From positions 1-64,000 of the forward strand of contig NZ_QMED01000026.1 of assembly GCF_003286125.1 (NCBI RefSeq): a stretch of DNA of 64,000 bases. The letters run 5' to 3'. The translations under genes were made by a program, and so were the position numbers. The notes beneath the pieces were generated by a model. The model made no database searches. It saw only the letters and a program-made list of their open reading frames with translations, and was not told the DNA's origin. Shown one piece after another: positions 44,690 through 53,744 of this stretch; within the stretch, counting starts at the first letter, position 1; every line of letters begins with the position of its first letter. Origin of the DNA: Algibacillus agarilyticus. Its GTDB lineage: Bacteria > Pseudomonadota > Gammaproteobacteria > Enterobacterales > Alteromonadaceae.

Positions 44690-44865
44690 ATCGGTAGGGA
44701 GTCCACGCCATAGGGATTGCATTCAGCATTGAACCTTGTGTGCCAGAGGCGGTGGTAACGGCGCTATTTCATCTATTTGAATAACGTCCATTGTATGAAA
44801 GGGTCGCCGTATGATTTATGTTGCATCGACATTGACCACGTATTAACAATTGATAGAGGAATACC

Positions 44866-45054
44866 ATGGGGCCGAAAATGAGAATGACACAGGTTTTATC
44901 AATTGAAAACTTGTCACCTCACATGAGGCGGATCACAGTGACAGGTGAATCGTTGGCTGAGTTCCCAACGGGCAGAGAAAGTGCGCATGTCAAAGTGGTG
45001 TTGCCAAACCCTATGTCGGCAGATAACAGACCTAACGGGGCTTGTGCAGGATAG
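44866..45054 (+). pseudogene. Truncated siderophore-interacting protein (5' fragment)
   Basis: The ATG at 44866 follows AGAGGAAT. About 50 codons match the start of the SIP FAD-binding domain (MRRITVTGESLAEFPTGRES, then AHVKVVLPNP), which begins the ferredoxin-reductase-like siderophore-interacting proteins. After MSADNRPNG the frame enters a REPIN-like element at 45044 and stops. The remaining roughly 200 residues, including the NADPH domain, are missing. The gene lies next to soxR, in keeping with a flavoprotein formerly in that neighbourhood. It is not functional as seen. Confidence 0.75.
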
Positions 45055-45129
45055 TCATCGATGCAGAGTCGATAAAATTATGTAATATCAAGAAAAATAA
45101 AAAGCTTATTCATGCCTGTCCTACACGAT
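45044..45129. repeat. REPIN-like element at a gene junction
   Basis: GTGCAGGATAGTCATCGAT opens it, TTATGTAATATCAAGAAAAA is the shared centre, and TTATTCATGCCTGTCC plus TACACGAT closes it. The left side is the siderophore-interacting gene fragment; the right side is a DUF1080 gene remnant. Confidence 0.85.
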
Positions 45130-45222
45130 CGTTATTTTAGTGCTCACGGTTGTCGACCTATTTTGTTGCAAGATCACAATGGTGAAATCAGTTTTCGTAA
45201 TATTTGGGTACGCGAAATTTAG
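45127..45222 (+). pseudogene. 3' remnant of a DUF1080 (3-keto-disaccharide hydrolase) gene
   Basis: The reading frame continuing from the repeat end gives DRYFSAHGCRPILLQDHNGE and ISFRNIWVREI, then a TAG at 45220-45222. 'PILLQDHNGEISFRNIWVR' is the diagnostic final strand pair of the DUF1080 jelly-roll domain, known in 3-keto-disaccharide hydrolases. Only about 30 codons remain. No start or upstream part is present, so it is a dead fragment fused to a REPIN-like element. Confidence 0.75.
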
Positions 45223-45289
45223 TGATAAAAATGTTCGCTGCCGCTCTTTGGATCGGGTCAGCTAATTATGTGGTTTTAAATATTGTTAA

Positions 45290-45433
45290 CCAAGCAGATT
45301 GGGCTGAAGTATGAAGCCCAACACACTCTGCTAAGCCCAAAACCGCCATTTTAATACACCATACATGACGTTGGGCTTCGCAAGCTTAGCGCCAACCTAC
45401 TTGAGGGGCTTTATGATGGCTGTCTTGCACGAT
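45290..45433. repeat. Dispersed repeat 'GACGTTGGGCTTCGC', copy 2
   Basis: GATTGGGCTGAAGTATGAAG and CCCAACACACTCTGCTAAGC, then GTTGGGCTTCGCAAGCTTAG and CTACTTGAGGGGCTTTATGA, ending GTCTTGCACGAT. It matches 55976-56125 over its full length and 31474-31553 over its right half. The two halves (CCAAGCAGATTGGG... and ...CCAACCTACTTGA) are partly inverted, giving palindromic potential. Confidence 0.8.
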
Positions 45434-45478
45434 AGTAGCTTGTTTCATCATTTGCTTTAAGTCGAAACTCTTCCAAAC

Positions 45479-45690
45479 TTTTTATATTTGTAGGCCGGTT
45501 TAGCGCCGTTGGCGCGTAAGCCGGGTTTCATAGTATCCGCACAAACCCAATAAAGGTTTTGTAACCTTCCCCTTCAAATTCAATAAAACCAAGCGGTTGA
45601 TTCTATATTGGTTTATGAAAAAGGTGGCTTACACTCGTACCTCGTTAAACCACCCTACGTCAGCGCATTTGACACGCCATACCGCGATGG
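45479..45690. repeat. 206-212-bp repeat, copy 2
   Basis: It is nearly identical to 30194-30399, with TAGGCCGGTTTAGCGCCGTT, the shared GGTGGCTTACACTCGTACCT and the end CCATACCGCGATGG. It is directly followed by a REPIN-like copy. Confidence 0.9.
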
Positions 45691-45757
45691 ATAGTCATCG
45701 ATGCACTTATGTAATATCAAATAAAATCAAAAGCTTATTTATGCCTGTCTCACACAA
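45688..45757. repeat. REPIN-like element next to the 206-bp repeat
   Basis: TGGATAGTCATCGATGCAC, then TTATGTAATATCAAATAAAA and TTATTTATGCCTGTCTCACAC. Another CCTGTCTCTCACAAACCC unit follows to about 45778. Confidence 0.8.
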
Positions 45758-45850
45758 CCCCTGTCTCTCACAAACCCTGGCACAAAGTCTATGGTGCTGA
45801 ATGTGATGTGATCATCTCAGGAGTCGAGACAAGCGATCGTAAATGATAGT

Positions 45851-45892
45851 ATCGTGTCGGTTACTGCCTTGGTTTATAACCACCGACACGAT
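45851..45892 (-). terminator. Hairpin downstream of the second GH86 gene
   Basis: ATCGTGTCGGTT and AACCACCGACACGAT form a long stem just past the GH86 stop at 45912. The T-run on the minus strand is poor, so it may be a weak terminator or an mRNA-end stabiliser. Confidence 0.5.
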
Positions 45893-45911
45893 TAACTTTT
45901 ATAGTTGAACG

Positions 45912-47771
45912 TTAATGTTCTACTCGATTAATTTGTAGTACAGCGCTGGCTATTTTACCGCCGTCATCTGGATAACTAAGACTCACGGTGCTTTTTTCTT
46001 TTAGCGCAGCCATGGGAATGTCTAATTCCACCATGCCATAAAACATTTTACGGCCTTTTTGGTTGTCACCCGCCCAGTTGGTTGGTAGTGCTAGTGGTGT
46101 TCCATTAATCGAAATTTTTGATGGTAGTGGTTGCTTGCCAAGCTCTCGCGCAGGCGATAGACGTAGCGTTGCACTCCCTTTTCCTGTGGGTACGCCATTA
46201 AACGTAAAGTTAAGTTGTTGATTGCCCTTTATATCTTGTAGGTAATCCGTTGCGTAAATTCTATGCTCTTTAACTTTGCCTTTAACAGGTAAGCTATGCT
46301 TCATTTCCAATTGAAACATTACTATTTCGCCCGCGCTTAATTCAAGGCTTTCTGGCATTTTTTGTAACGCTTTTTCGGCAAGTACTGGCTTTTCAGCGTG
46401 AGTGGTTAACGAGCGAATGGTTACTGCATCTGTTTTAATTGTTTTTAGGCCATTTAACGCGATTTGTTTTGATTCGCTATCAAGATTCATCATGATCACA
46501 TTGAGTCGGTTATTGTCGGCTAACATATGCACACGTACATCGGGATTGCTGCTTGAGCTTAAGCGCCATTCTCCTTTTACGCCTTTCCAAAAATAATAAA
46601 ATTTGGTTAGGTCGGTTTCGACGTAGGTTTTACCATCTGCTAGGCGTCGCCATAGCAGATAAGGGTTTGCGTCACCCGGTACATAGTCATTGGCCATGCC
46701 ATATGTCCATGATGCTTTACCCAGAATAAAAGGTACGGTGCGAATTAAACGGTCGGGGTGATCCATAAAGGTCATTAATTGGCCTAGTGCAGAATACAAC
46801 ATGCCGGCCGAGCGCGCTTCGCTATAAGGCATTGTACTCATATTACCTGCGGGTATTTGTCCGTATTCTGTTACCATTATTGGTTTAGCAACGCCAAATT
46901 TGATGTGGCTATAAGTATCAATAATATCCATAATGGCTTCTGAATTACTGCCGGTTCTTGCACGCGGCGTACCCATTACGTTTACCCCGTCGTAAATGTG
47001 ATATGACCAGAAGTCCATGTTTTCACCGGCGATATCCATAAATTTTTTCTGCCAGTTATTCCAGTTATTCCAGTTACCGCTTTCAAATTCAACCCATGCC
47101 GCTGAGTAGCCACCTACCATGACATCGGGATTTAGTTCTTTTACACGTTTTGCCACAACGTTGTGTTGCTTACTCATTTCTTCAATGTTAGTGGGGATCT
47201 TTTTGGCTTTTACAAAAGGTTCGTTATAGACCTCAATAGCACGCGGTCTGTTTTTATCAGTAAATCCATATTTTAATAAGTGGGCTGTATATTCTGCGGT
47301 TGCTTCTGCTGAATACGGCCCCCAAGCATACGATTTGTTATTTTTATGGCCATGCATTTTTTCAGGGTGAGTACACAAAATTACATTGCGCATGTTTTCT
47401 GCATTCAGTCGAATATCACTGCCATTTTCATAGAACTTTTTCTGAAATAGATCTTTCATTTTACTAACATCAGGCATTTTAGGGTTTTTACTATCAGCCG
47501 GTATGTCATTTGCTAGCCATGATATAAGCCCGCCATCTCGGCCAAACTCAGCTTCTAATTCGTTTTCAATGTGTAGTAAGTCTTCTTCAGAGAGATCACC
47601 CGAACCAAAGCTTTCATGCAATGTTATGTATTGTGACCGGTTAAATTGGGTTATGCCGCCAATATCTCGAATGGTAGTGGGTGCTAAATGCACATCTACT
47701 ACTTCTGCAAAAACGGGTTTTAGCATGCTAGCAGCTATAGAGGCAGCAATAATCAAGCGAGTGTATTTCAT
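45912..47771 (-). CDS. GH86 beta-agarase / beta-porphyranase, second copy
   Basis: This is a 619-residue protein. The ATG at 47771 gives a clean signal peptide (MKYTRLIIAASIAASMLKPV, FA); the longest frame starts five codons earlier. The GH86 catalytic domain begins FNRSQYITLHES and has the acid/base Glu184 in VYNEPFV and nucleophile Glu302 in IMVTEYGQIP. The C-terminal beta-sandwich domains (YLQDIKGNQQLNFTF and ATLRLSPARELGKQPLP) resemble the corresponding part of the 771-residue GH86 at 13.1 kb. It lacks the Ig-like domain and the GlyGly-CTERM tail, so it is free or periplasmic. The two enzymes probably act at different steps. Confidence 0.86.
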   Translation of the reverse strand: MKYTRLIIAASIAASMLKPVFAEVVDVHLAPTTIRDIGGITQFNRSQYITLHESFGSGDLSEEDLLHIENELEAEFGRDGGLISWLANDIPADSKNPKMPDVSKMKDLFQKKFYENGSDIRLNAENMRNVILCTHPEKMHGHKNNKSYAWGPYSAEATAEYTAHLLKYGFTDKNRPRAIEVYNEPFVKAKKIPTNIEEMSKQHNVVAKRVKELNPDVMVGGYSAAWVEFESGNWNNWNNWQKKFMDIAGENMDFWSYHIYDGVNVMGTPRARTGSNSEAIMDIIDTYSHIKFGVAKPIMVTEYGQIPAGNMSTMPYSEARSAGMLYSALGQLMTFMDHPDRLIRTVPFILGKASWTYGMANDYVPGDANPYLLWRRLADGKTYVETDLTKFYYFWKGVKGEWRLSSSSNPDVRVHMLADNNRLNVIMMNLDSESKQIALNGLKTIKTDAVTIRSLTTHAEKPVLAEKALQKMPESLELSAGEIVMFQLEMKHSLPVKGKVKEHRIYATDYLQDIKGNQQLNFTFNGVPTGKGSATLRLSPARELGKQPLPSKISINGTPLALPTNWAGDNQKGRKMFYGMVELDIPMAALKEKSTVSLSYPDDGGKIASAVLQINRVEH

Positions 47772-48190
47772 TATATAAATCCACATGTTTATATTTAAAT
47801 AAAATATAGTATAAAAGCTTTTGTGTTAATAAATCTACTCCATTGTTTGTTGTTTGCGCTTTTATTTTGTTAACAACATCATCAGTCATTGTTAAATCAA
47901 TTAATGTCTGTTGTTCACGAACCTCGTTACCTGGATTTGTATCGCGATATGTCGGGTTAAATATATTGGGCAGGGTGGGTTATCGCGGTGTGTCGGGTTA
48001 AAGGGGTTTGGTAGAAACCCTGCTTCAAATTTGTTAATACAGGCTCAAAAATAAAAGCTATGTAAACCCTGCGTAATTTGCATATACTAGAGCATAAATA
48101 CTCAGCCAAACCCTTAAGCCAACCCCTTGTTTTAATAAACAAAGTAGCGCTGTTGAGGCTGATAAATTAATAAAAACGACAAGGTTTGTT
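47772..48190. promoter_or_regulatory. Divergent region between GH86 and opp genes with a 22-bp tandem repeat
   Basis: The unit TATCGCGATATGTCGGGTTA plus AA lies at 47940-47961 and recurs with two changes (TATCGCGGTGTGTCGGGTTA plus AA) at 47981-48002, a 41-bp period. It could be a duplicated operator. TTGCATATACTAGAGC at 48077-48092 holds a likely -10 (TATACT) for the opp operon. No gene is supported here. Confidence 0.45.
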
Positions 48191-49813
48191 ATGTCTTTAT
48201 TGTTTCAACGCATGCGATGGTCTCTATTATTGCTGTGCATGTTTTGTGTCAGCTCTTATGCTGTCGATGTTCCTGTGGGCACTGTGTTAGCTAAAAAACA
48301 AGAACTCGTACGGGGAATTGGCGCTGAGGTACCCTCGTTAGATCCACATAAATCAGAAGCGATGAATAGCTCTATTGTGATCCGTGATTTATTAGAAGGG
48401 CTGACCTCTGAAGATGAAAACGGTAATTTAATTCCCGGTGCGGCGAGTCATTGGCACACGGAAGATAATCGAACATTTTTGTTTTACCTCAGGCCTGATG
48501 CTGTTTGGTCAAATGGTGATCCGGTTACCGCACACGACTTTGTTTATAGCTGGCGGCGTTTAGCTGATCCCCTTACTGCGTCACCTTATGGTTGGTATTT
48601 AGAGATGACCACTATTAAGTATGCTGCAGATGTGCTTGCGGGTAAACTTAAGCCTAACAAACTGGGCATTACCGCTATCGACAATCTCACCTTAAAAATT
48701 GAATTAACCGAATCACTGCCTTACTTCCCCAAAATGCTTGTTCATACCTCAGTCAAACCCGTACATCAGGCCACTATACAAAAGCACGGTGATCGTTGGA
48801 CACGCAGTGGAAACTTTGTAGGTAACGGTGCGTTTGTATTAAATGAGTGGGTTGTAAACGAGCGCATGGTGCTAATCAAAAATCATAAGTACATGGACGC
48901 TAAAAAGACGATCCTTAACAAAGTGACTTATTTACCTATTGAAAATCAAGTGGCTGAAATGAATCGCTTTTTTGCCGGCGAAATTGATATTTCTTATGAG
49001 GTGCCTAACGAGCATTTTAAACGCTTAGCCAAAGAACATAGCGACAGTGTCGTGATCACGCCTATGTTATGTTCGTACTATTATGGGGTTCGAGTCGACA
49101 ACCCGCCTTTTGATGATGTTCGTATTCGTAAAGCATTAGCATATGCTTTAGATCGCGACATTATTACGCATTACATTACGGGTAAAGGTGAAACACCGGC
49201 TTACTATTTTACACCAGATAAAACGGCAGATATGCAGGCCGACTTACCTGAATACGCAACATGGAGCCAAGACGAAAGAAATGAAAAAGCGCGACAATTA
49301 TTGGCGCAAGCGGGTTACGATAAAAACAATCCGCTTGAAATCGAATTGTTGTACAACACCAGTGAAAACCATAAAAAAATTGCCACGGCTATTCGACAAC
49401 TTTGGAAGCAAACGCTGGGCGTGCGTGTGTCATTAGTTAATGAAGAATGGAAAACGTTTTTAGATACGCGCCGATTTGGTACTTATCAATTAACGCGGTC
49501 GGGTTGGTGCGGTGACTATAATGAACCGTCTACCTTTTTAACGTTGTTGTTATCTAACAATTCTTCTAATGATATGCATTATAAAAATGCAGAATACGAC
49601 GCGGTGATTAATAAGGCGCTAAAGGCCAAAAATTTAGCAAGCCGTCGCCAATCTTATGCCGATGCTGAAGCCATTCTCGCCCGCGATATGCCTATCATTC
49701 CTATTTATCATTATGTGAACGCTCGCTTAGTTAAAAAGAAAGTAGGCGGTTATCCGTTAAATAATGCACTCGACATTATGCCTAGTAAATACATGTATAT
49801 AAAAGCTGAGTAG
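48191..49813 (+). CDS. oppA: Peptide ABC transporter substrate-binding protein (OppA-type)
   Basis: This is a 540-residue periplasmic protein with a signal peptide ending near SYAV. The SBP_bac_5 family landmarks are LVRGIGAEVPSLDPHKSEAM, then LEGLTSEDENGNLIPGAASH, TFLFYLRPDAVWSNGDPVTA and DFVYSWRRLADP, with the cleft loop FVGNGAFVLNEWVVNERMVL. The sequence is typical of oligopeptide-binding OppA/MppA. It supplies peptides to the OppBCDF complex encoded immediately downstream on the same strand. The intergenic gap is 32 bp, indicating an operon. Confidence 0.93.
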   Translation: MSLLFQRMRWSLLLLCMFCVSSYAVDVPVGTVLAKKQELVRGIGAEVPSLDPHKSEAMNSSIVIRDLLEGLTSEDENGNLIPGAASHWHTEDNRTFLFYLRPDAVWSNGDPVTAHDFVYSWRRLADPLTASPYGWYLEMTTIKYAADVLAGKLKPNKLGITAIDNLTLKIELTESLPYFPKMLVHTSVKPVHQATIQKHGDRWTRSGNFVGNGAFVLNEWVVNERMVLIKNHKYMDAKKTILNKVTYLPIENQVAEMNRFFAGEIDISYEVPNEHFKRLAKEHSDSVVITPMLCSYYYGVRVDNPPFDDVRIRKALAYALDRDIITHYITGKGETPAYYFTPDKTADMQADLPEYATWSQDERNEKARQLLAQAGYDKNNPLEIELLYNTSENHKKIATAIRQLWKQTLGVRVSLVNEEWKTFLDTRRFGTYQLTRSGWCGDYNEPSTFLTLLLSNNSSNDMHYKNAEYDAVINKALKAKNLASRRQSYADAEAILARDMPIIPIYHYVNARLVKKKVGGYPLNNALDIMPSKYMYIKAE

Positions 49814-49845
49814 CGCTACCAGCAGCCAAGGAGAATAAACACAAC

Positions 49846-50766
49846 ATGCTTAAATTTGTGATAAAACGGCTACTAGAAGCCATTCCTACGTTACTGGTAT
49901 TGATCACCGTTTCGTTTTTCTTGATGCGAATGGCGCCCGGTAGTCCATTCACCAGTGAACGAGGCTTGCCACCGCAAGTTCTTGCTAAAATAGAAGCTAA
50001 GTATGGCCTAGACAAACCGATGTACGAGCAATACTTCACCTACTTAGGTAATATTTTGCAAGGTGACTTTGGCCCTTCATTTAAATACAAAGACTACTCA
50101 GTTAATGAGCTTGTCGCCCAAGCTTTGCCTGTTTCAGCCACCATAGGTTTACTGGCTTTTGTATTTACCACCCTTGTGGGCGTTGGTATTGGCACGCTCG
50201 CGGCGCTTAAGCAAAATACGTGGTTAGATTACACCTTGATGTCGTCTGCTATGTTGGGGGTGATTATGCCGTCTTTTGTGCTGGCGCCTGTGCTTATTTA
50301 TATATTTGCTATTCAATTTGGCTGGTTGCCTGCGGGCGGTTGGCAAGGTGGCGGTTGGCAATACATTTTACTGCCCATGCTGAGTATGTCACTTTTATAT
50401 ATTGCCTCATTCGCCCGTATTACACGTGGCTCAATGATTGAAGTGCTCAGTGCTAACTTTATACGCACTGCACGCGCGAAAGGCTTACCTTTTCGTCACA
50501 TTATTTTTCGGCATGCATTAAGACCGGCTTTGTTACCGGTTTTGTCTTATATGGGACCCGCGTTTGTTGGCATTATTACCGGTTCAGTTGTGATAGAAAC
50601 CATATTTGGTTTACCCGGTTTAGGTAAGCTGTTTGTGAATGGTGCGCTCAACCGCGATTATTCATTAGTACTGGGATTGACCATTTTAATCGGTTTTTTA
50701 ACCATTGCATTTAACGCGATTGTCGACATTTTATATGCCGCTGTTGACCCTAAAATTCGTTACTAA
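49846..50766 (+). CDS. oppB: Peptide ABC transporter permease OppB
   Basis: This is a 306-residue inner-membrane permease, six-helix type. It starts MLKFVIKRLLEAIPTLLVLI and has the characteristic MRMAPGSPFTSERGLPPQVL loop. The EAA motif region is TRGSMIEVLSANFIRTARAKG, which docks to the ATPases. The C-terminus is DYSLVLGLTILIGFLTIAFN. Length and order match OppB. An AAGGAGAATAAACACAAC sequence precedes the ATG. It pairs with OppC in a heterodimeric channel. Confidence 0.94.
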   Translation: MLKFVIKRLLEAIPTLLVLITVSFFLMRMAPGSPFTSERGLPPQVLAKIEAKYGLDKPMYEQYFTYLGNILQGDFGPSFKYKDYSVNELVAQALPVSATIGLLAFVFTTLVGVGIGTLAALKQNTWLDYTLMSSAMLGVIMPSFVLAPVLIYIFAIQFGWLPAGGWQGGGWQYILLPMLSMSLLYIASFARITRGSMIEVLSANFIRTARAKGLPFRHIIFRHALRPALLPVLSYMGPAFVGIITGSVVIETIFGLPGLGKLFVNGALNRDYSLVLGLTILIGFLTIAFNAIVDILYAAVDPKIRY

Positions 50767-50775
50767 GGCGGTAGA

Positions 50776-51690
50776 ATGATGAGTCCATCTTATTCAAAAA
50801 ATCAGCAAGCGGTTGAATCGTTTAGCGAACAACTTACTATAGAAGGCCGTAGTTTATGGCAAGATGCATGGCGTCGTTTTAAGCAAAACCGTGCGGCGAT
50901 CACCAGTTTATATATTTTATCTTTTATTGTGTTGGCGGTGTTGTTTGGTCCTTATTTGGGCGCGCATGAATTTGACATTGCCGACTGGCCTAATATTCAT
51001 ACCGGCCCAAATTGGGACAATGGCCACTACTTAGGAACGGATTCATTGGGGCGCGATATGTTTGTTCGCGTGTTAGTGGGCGGGCGTATATCTATTATGG
51101 TGGGTATATTAGGGGCGTTAGTTGCGGTGCTTATTGGGACCTTATATGGTGCTACTTCGGGTTACATAGGCGGAAATACCGACCGCGTTATGATGCGTGT
51201 GCTTGAAATTTTAGCGTCGATGCCCTTTATGTTTTTAGTTATTTTGTTAGTCACTTTTTTTGGTCGTAACATTTTTCTTATTTTTGTGGCCATTGGCTGT
51301 GTGTCTTGGCTTGATATCGCCCGTATTGTGCGTGGCCAAACGTTAAGCTTAAAAAACAAAGCGTTTATTGAAGCAGCCCAAGTGTCGGGTGTGAGTAGTC
51401 GACATATTATTAGCCGTCATTTAGTGCCTAACGTATTAGGCATTGTTGTGGTGTATGCAACCTTATTGGTGCCGGGCATGATTTTGTTTGAATCTTTTTT
51501 AAGCTTTTTGGGCTTAGGGGTTCAAGAACCCATGACATCATGGGGTGCATTACTGCAAGAAGGCGCACAAACAATGGAAGTGGCTATATGGCAATTGCTT
51601 GTGCCTGCCGGATTTATGGTCACCACATTATTTTGTTTTAATTATCTTGGCGATGGTCTGCGCGATGCGCTTGATCCTAAGCAACAGTAG
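50776..51690 (+). CDS. oppC: Peptide ABC transporter permease OppC
   Basis: This 304-residue permease starts nine bases after oppB ends, with AAGGCGGT before the ATG. The cytoplasmic N-terminal helix WQDAWRRFKQNRAAITSLYI precedes six membrane spans. The conserved HYLGTDSLGRDMFVRVLVGG motif is characteristic of OppC/DppC. The EAA region is VRGQTLSLKNKAFIEAAQVS. It forms the heterodimer with OppB. Intact and full length. Confidence 0.94.
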   Translation: MMSPSYSKNQQAVESFSEQLTIEGRSLWQDAWRRFKQNRAAITSLYILSFIVLAVLFGPYLGAHEFDIADWPNIHTGPNWDNGHYLGTDSLGRDMFVRVLVGGRISIMVGILGALVAVLIGTLYGATSGYIGGNTDRVMMRVLEILASMPFMFLVILLVTFFGRNIFLIFVAIGCVSWLDIARIVRGQTLSLKNKAFIEAAQVSGVSSRHIISRHLVPNVLGIVVVYATLLVPGMILFESFLSFLGLGVQEPMTSWGALLQEGAQTMEVAIWQLLVPAGFMVTTLFCFNYLGDGLRDALDPKQQ

Positions 51691-51699
51691 AGGCCCGCG

Positions 51700-52737
51700 A
51701 TGACATTACTGACAGTACAAGATCTAGAGGTTAACTTTACAACGCCAGACGGCAACGTTACCGCCGTCAACAAGCTCAATTTTACCCTGCAACAAGGTGA
51801 AACATTAGGGATTGTAGGCGAGTCCGGTTCTGGTAAAAGCCAAACGGCTTATGCATTAATGGGGTTACTGGCTAAAAATGGTCAGGTACGTGGCTCGGCT
51901 AAATTTAATAACCAGGAGTTACTTAATTTACCCGAAGCGCAGCTAAATCAATTGCGATCGAACCAAATATCAATGATTTTTCAAGATCCCATGACATCAC
52001 TCAACCCCTACATGAAAGTAGGTAAGCAGTTAATGGAAGTATTAAAACTTCACAAAGGCATGTCACACCAAGCCGCGTTTGATGCCTCTGTTGCGATGCT
52101 TGATGCGGTTAAAATACCGGAAGCAAAGCAACGTATGAATATGTATCCACATGAGTTTTCAGGTGGCATGTGTCAACGTGTGATGATCGCGATGGCGTTA
52201 TTATGTAAGCCACAACTATTGATTGCCGATGAACCAAGCACAGCTTTAGATGTAACCGTTCAAGCTCAAATATTAAGCTTGTTAAAAGAACTGCAACACG
52301 AGTTTAATACCGCCATTATTATGATCACCCATGACTTAGGTGTTGTCGCTGGGAGTTGCGACAAAGTATTGGTGATGTATGCGGGACAAACCATGGAATA
52401 TGGCGGGGTGGATGACATGTTTTATACACCATCCCATCCTTATACACAGGGCTTACTTAAAGCGATCCCTCGGTTAGAAGGTCAATCAGATACGTTATCG
52501 ACTATTCCGGGTGACCCACCCAATTTATTGCATCTACCCACGGGCTGTCCTTTTCAACAACGATGCTTACAGGTGAGTGACATCTGCAAAAACAAAATGC
52601 CGACCTTGAATAAATTTGGCGATAATCGCCTTCGTGCCTGTCATTGGAATGATTGGAATGAAGGTAAGCTTGGCATTGAAAGCAAGGTAACGGATGAACA
52701 AAGTACGCAGCAAGGAGACCCCGTTAATGGACAATAA
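51700..52737 (+). CDS. oppD: Peptide ABC transporter ATPase OppD
   Basis: This is a 345-residue ATP-binding protein. Walker A is [10 protein letters not shown] near 46-55, the Q-loop is [16 protein letters not shown], the ABC signature is [13 protein letters not shown] and Walker B is [14 protein letters not shown]. The C-terminal oligopeptide_ABC extension has Cys residues in [16 protein letters not shown], which in this family ligate an Fe-S cluster. The start overlaps no other gene but lies 9 bp after oppC. It energises import with OppF. Confidence 0.95.
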   Translation: MTLLTVQDLEVNFTTPDGNVTAVNKLNFTLQQGETLGIVGESGSGKSQTAYALMGLLAKNGQVRGSAKFNNQELLNLPEAQLNQLRSNQISMIFQDPMTSLNPYMKVGKQLMEVLKLHKGMSHQAAFDASVAMLDAVKIPEAKQRMNMYPHEFSGGMCQRVMIAMALLCKPQLLIADEPSTALDVTVQAQILSLLKELQHEFNTAIIMITHDLGVVAGSCDKVLVMYAGQTMEYGGVDDMFYTPSHPYTQGLLKAIPRLEGQSDTLSTIPGDPPNLLHLPTGCPFQQRCLQVSDICKNKMPTLNKFGDNRLRACHWNDWNEGKLGIESKVTDEQSTQQGDPVNGQ

Positions 52738-53719
52738 ATCATTACTGCTTGATGTAAAAAACCTTAAAGTTCAATTTAGCATTGCCAAAAAAAATGCGTG
52801 GTTTTGGTCGGCACCGGATCAACTTAAAGCGGTAGACGGTGTTTCATTTCAATTGCGTCAAGGCGAAACATTAGGCGTAGTGGGCGAATCAGGCTGTGGT
52901 AAGTCGACATTAGCGCGCGCCATTATTGGGCTTGTACCGGTGACTGAAGGCGAAGTTGTTTGGTTAGGTGATGATTTAGCTAAGCTGCCAAAGCAGGATT
53001 GGCACGAGAAACGCCAAGATCTTCAAATGATTTTTCAAGATCCACTCGGCTCGCTTAACCCTAGAATGACCATTGGCGACATCATTGCTGAACCACTTAA
53101 AACGTATCATCCGCAATTATCAAAAGATGACGTAAAAGAACAAGTACAACAAATGATGAAAAAAGTGGGGTTGCTGCCTAATTTAATCAATCGTTACCCG
53201 CATGAGTTTTCGGGTGGACAATGCCAACGTATTGGCATTGCACGAGCGCTTATTCTCAAACCTAAGTTGATCATTTGTGATGAACCCGTATCGGCTCTGG
53301 ATGTATCAATACAAGCGCAAGTGGTTAACTTGCTTAAGTCGCTGCAGCATGAACTTAATTTAAGCTTAATATTTATTGCCCATGACTTAGCTGTTGTTAA
53401 ACACATATCAGACCATGTCATGGTGATGTATTTAGGCAACATGGTTGAAATGGGTCACGCAGACGCGATTTATCAAAACCCACAACACCCCTACACCAAA
53501 GCATTGTTGTCGGCTATTCCGGCACCTGATCCAAAAGCCGAACGCAACAAAAAAATAGACCTATTAGCAGGCCATTTACCCAGCCCAATTGACCCGCCAG
53601 CAGGCTGTGTTTTTCACACGAGGTGCTCACTGGCAGATGATGAATGTAAAGTAAATAAGCCAAGCCTTATAGGCCAACCAACGCATACAGCAGCTTGCTT
53701 TAAAATTAAACAAGACTAA
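52727..53719 (+). CDS. oppF: Peptide ABC transporter ATPase OppF
   Basis: This is a 330-residue protein. The ATG at 52727 follows AAGGAGACC and overlaps the oppD end by 11 nt; the longer frame at 52694 is less likely. Walker A is GESGCGKST, the Q-loop [14 protein letters not shown], the signature [13 protein letters not shown] and Walker [14 protein letters not shown]. The C-terminal TGCVFHTRC-type Cys set is replaced by [18 protein letters not shown]. It is the second ATPase of the transporter and ends the transport operon proper. Confidence 0.95.
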   Translation: MDNKSLLLDVKNLKVQFSIAKKNAWFWSAPDQLKAVDGVSFQLRQGETLGVVGESGCGKSTLARAIIGLVPVTEGEVVWLGDDLAKLPKQDWHEKRQDLQMIFQDPLGSLNPRMTIGDIIAEPLKTYHPQLSKDDVKEQVQQMMKKVGLLPNLINRYPHEFSGGQCQRIGIARALILKPKLIICDEPVSALDVSIQAQVVNLLKSLQHELNLSLIFIAHDLAVVKHISDHVMVMYLGNMVEMGHADAIYQNPQHPYTKALLSAIPAPDPKAERNKKIDLLAGHLPSPIDPPAGCVFHTRCSLADDECKVNKPSLIGQPTHTAACFKIKQD

Positions 53720-53744
53720 AAATATAACTAAGGATCCGGTACGC

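Noticed and set aside
44700-44790. Frame ending in PCVPEAVVTALFHLFE after soxR
   Set aside because: It looks like the end of some protein but has no start and no identifiable family, so it was not listed as a gene.
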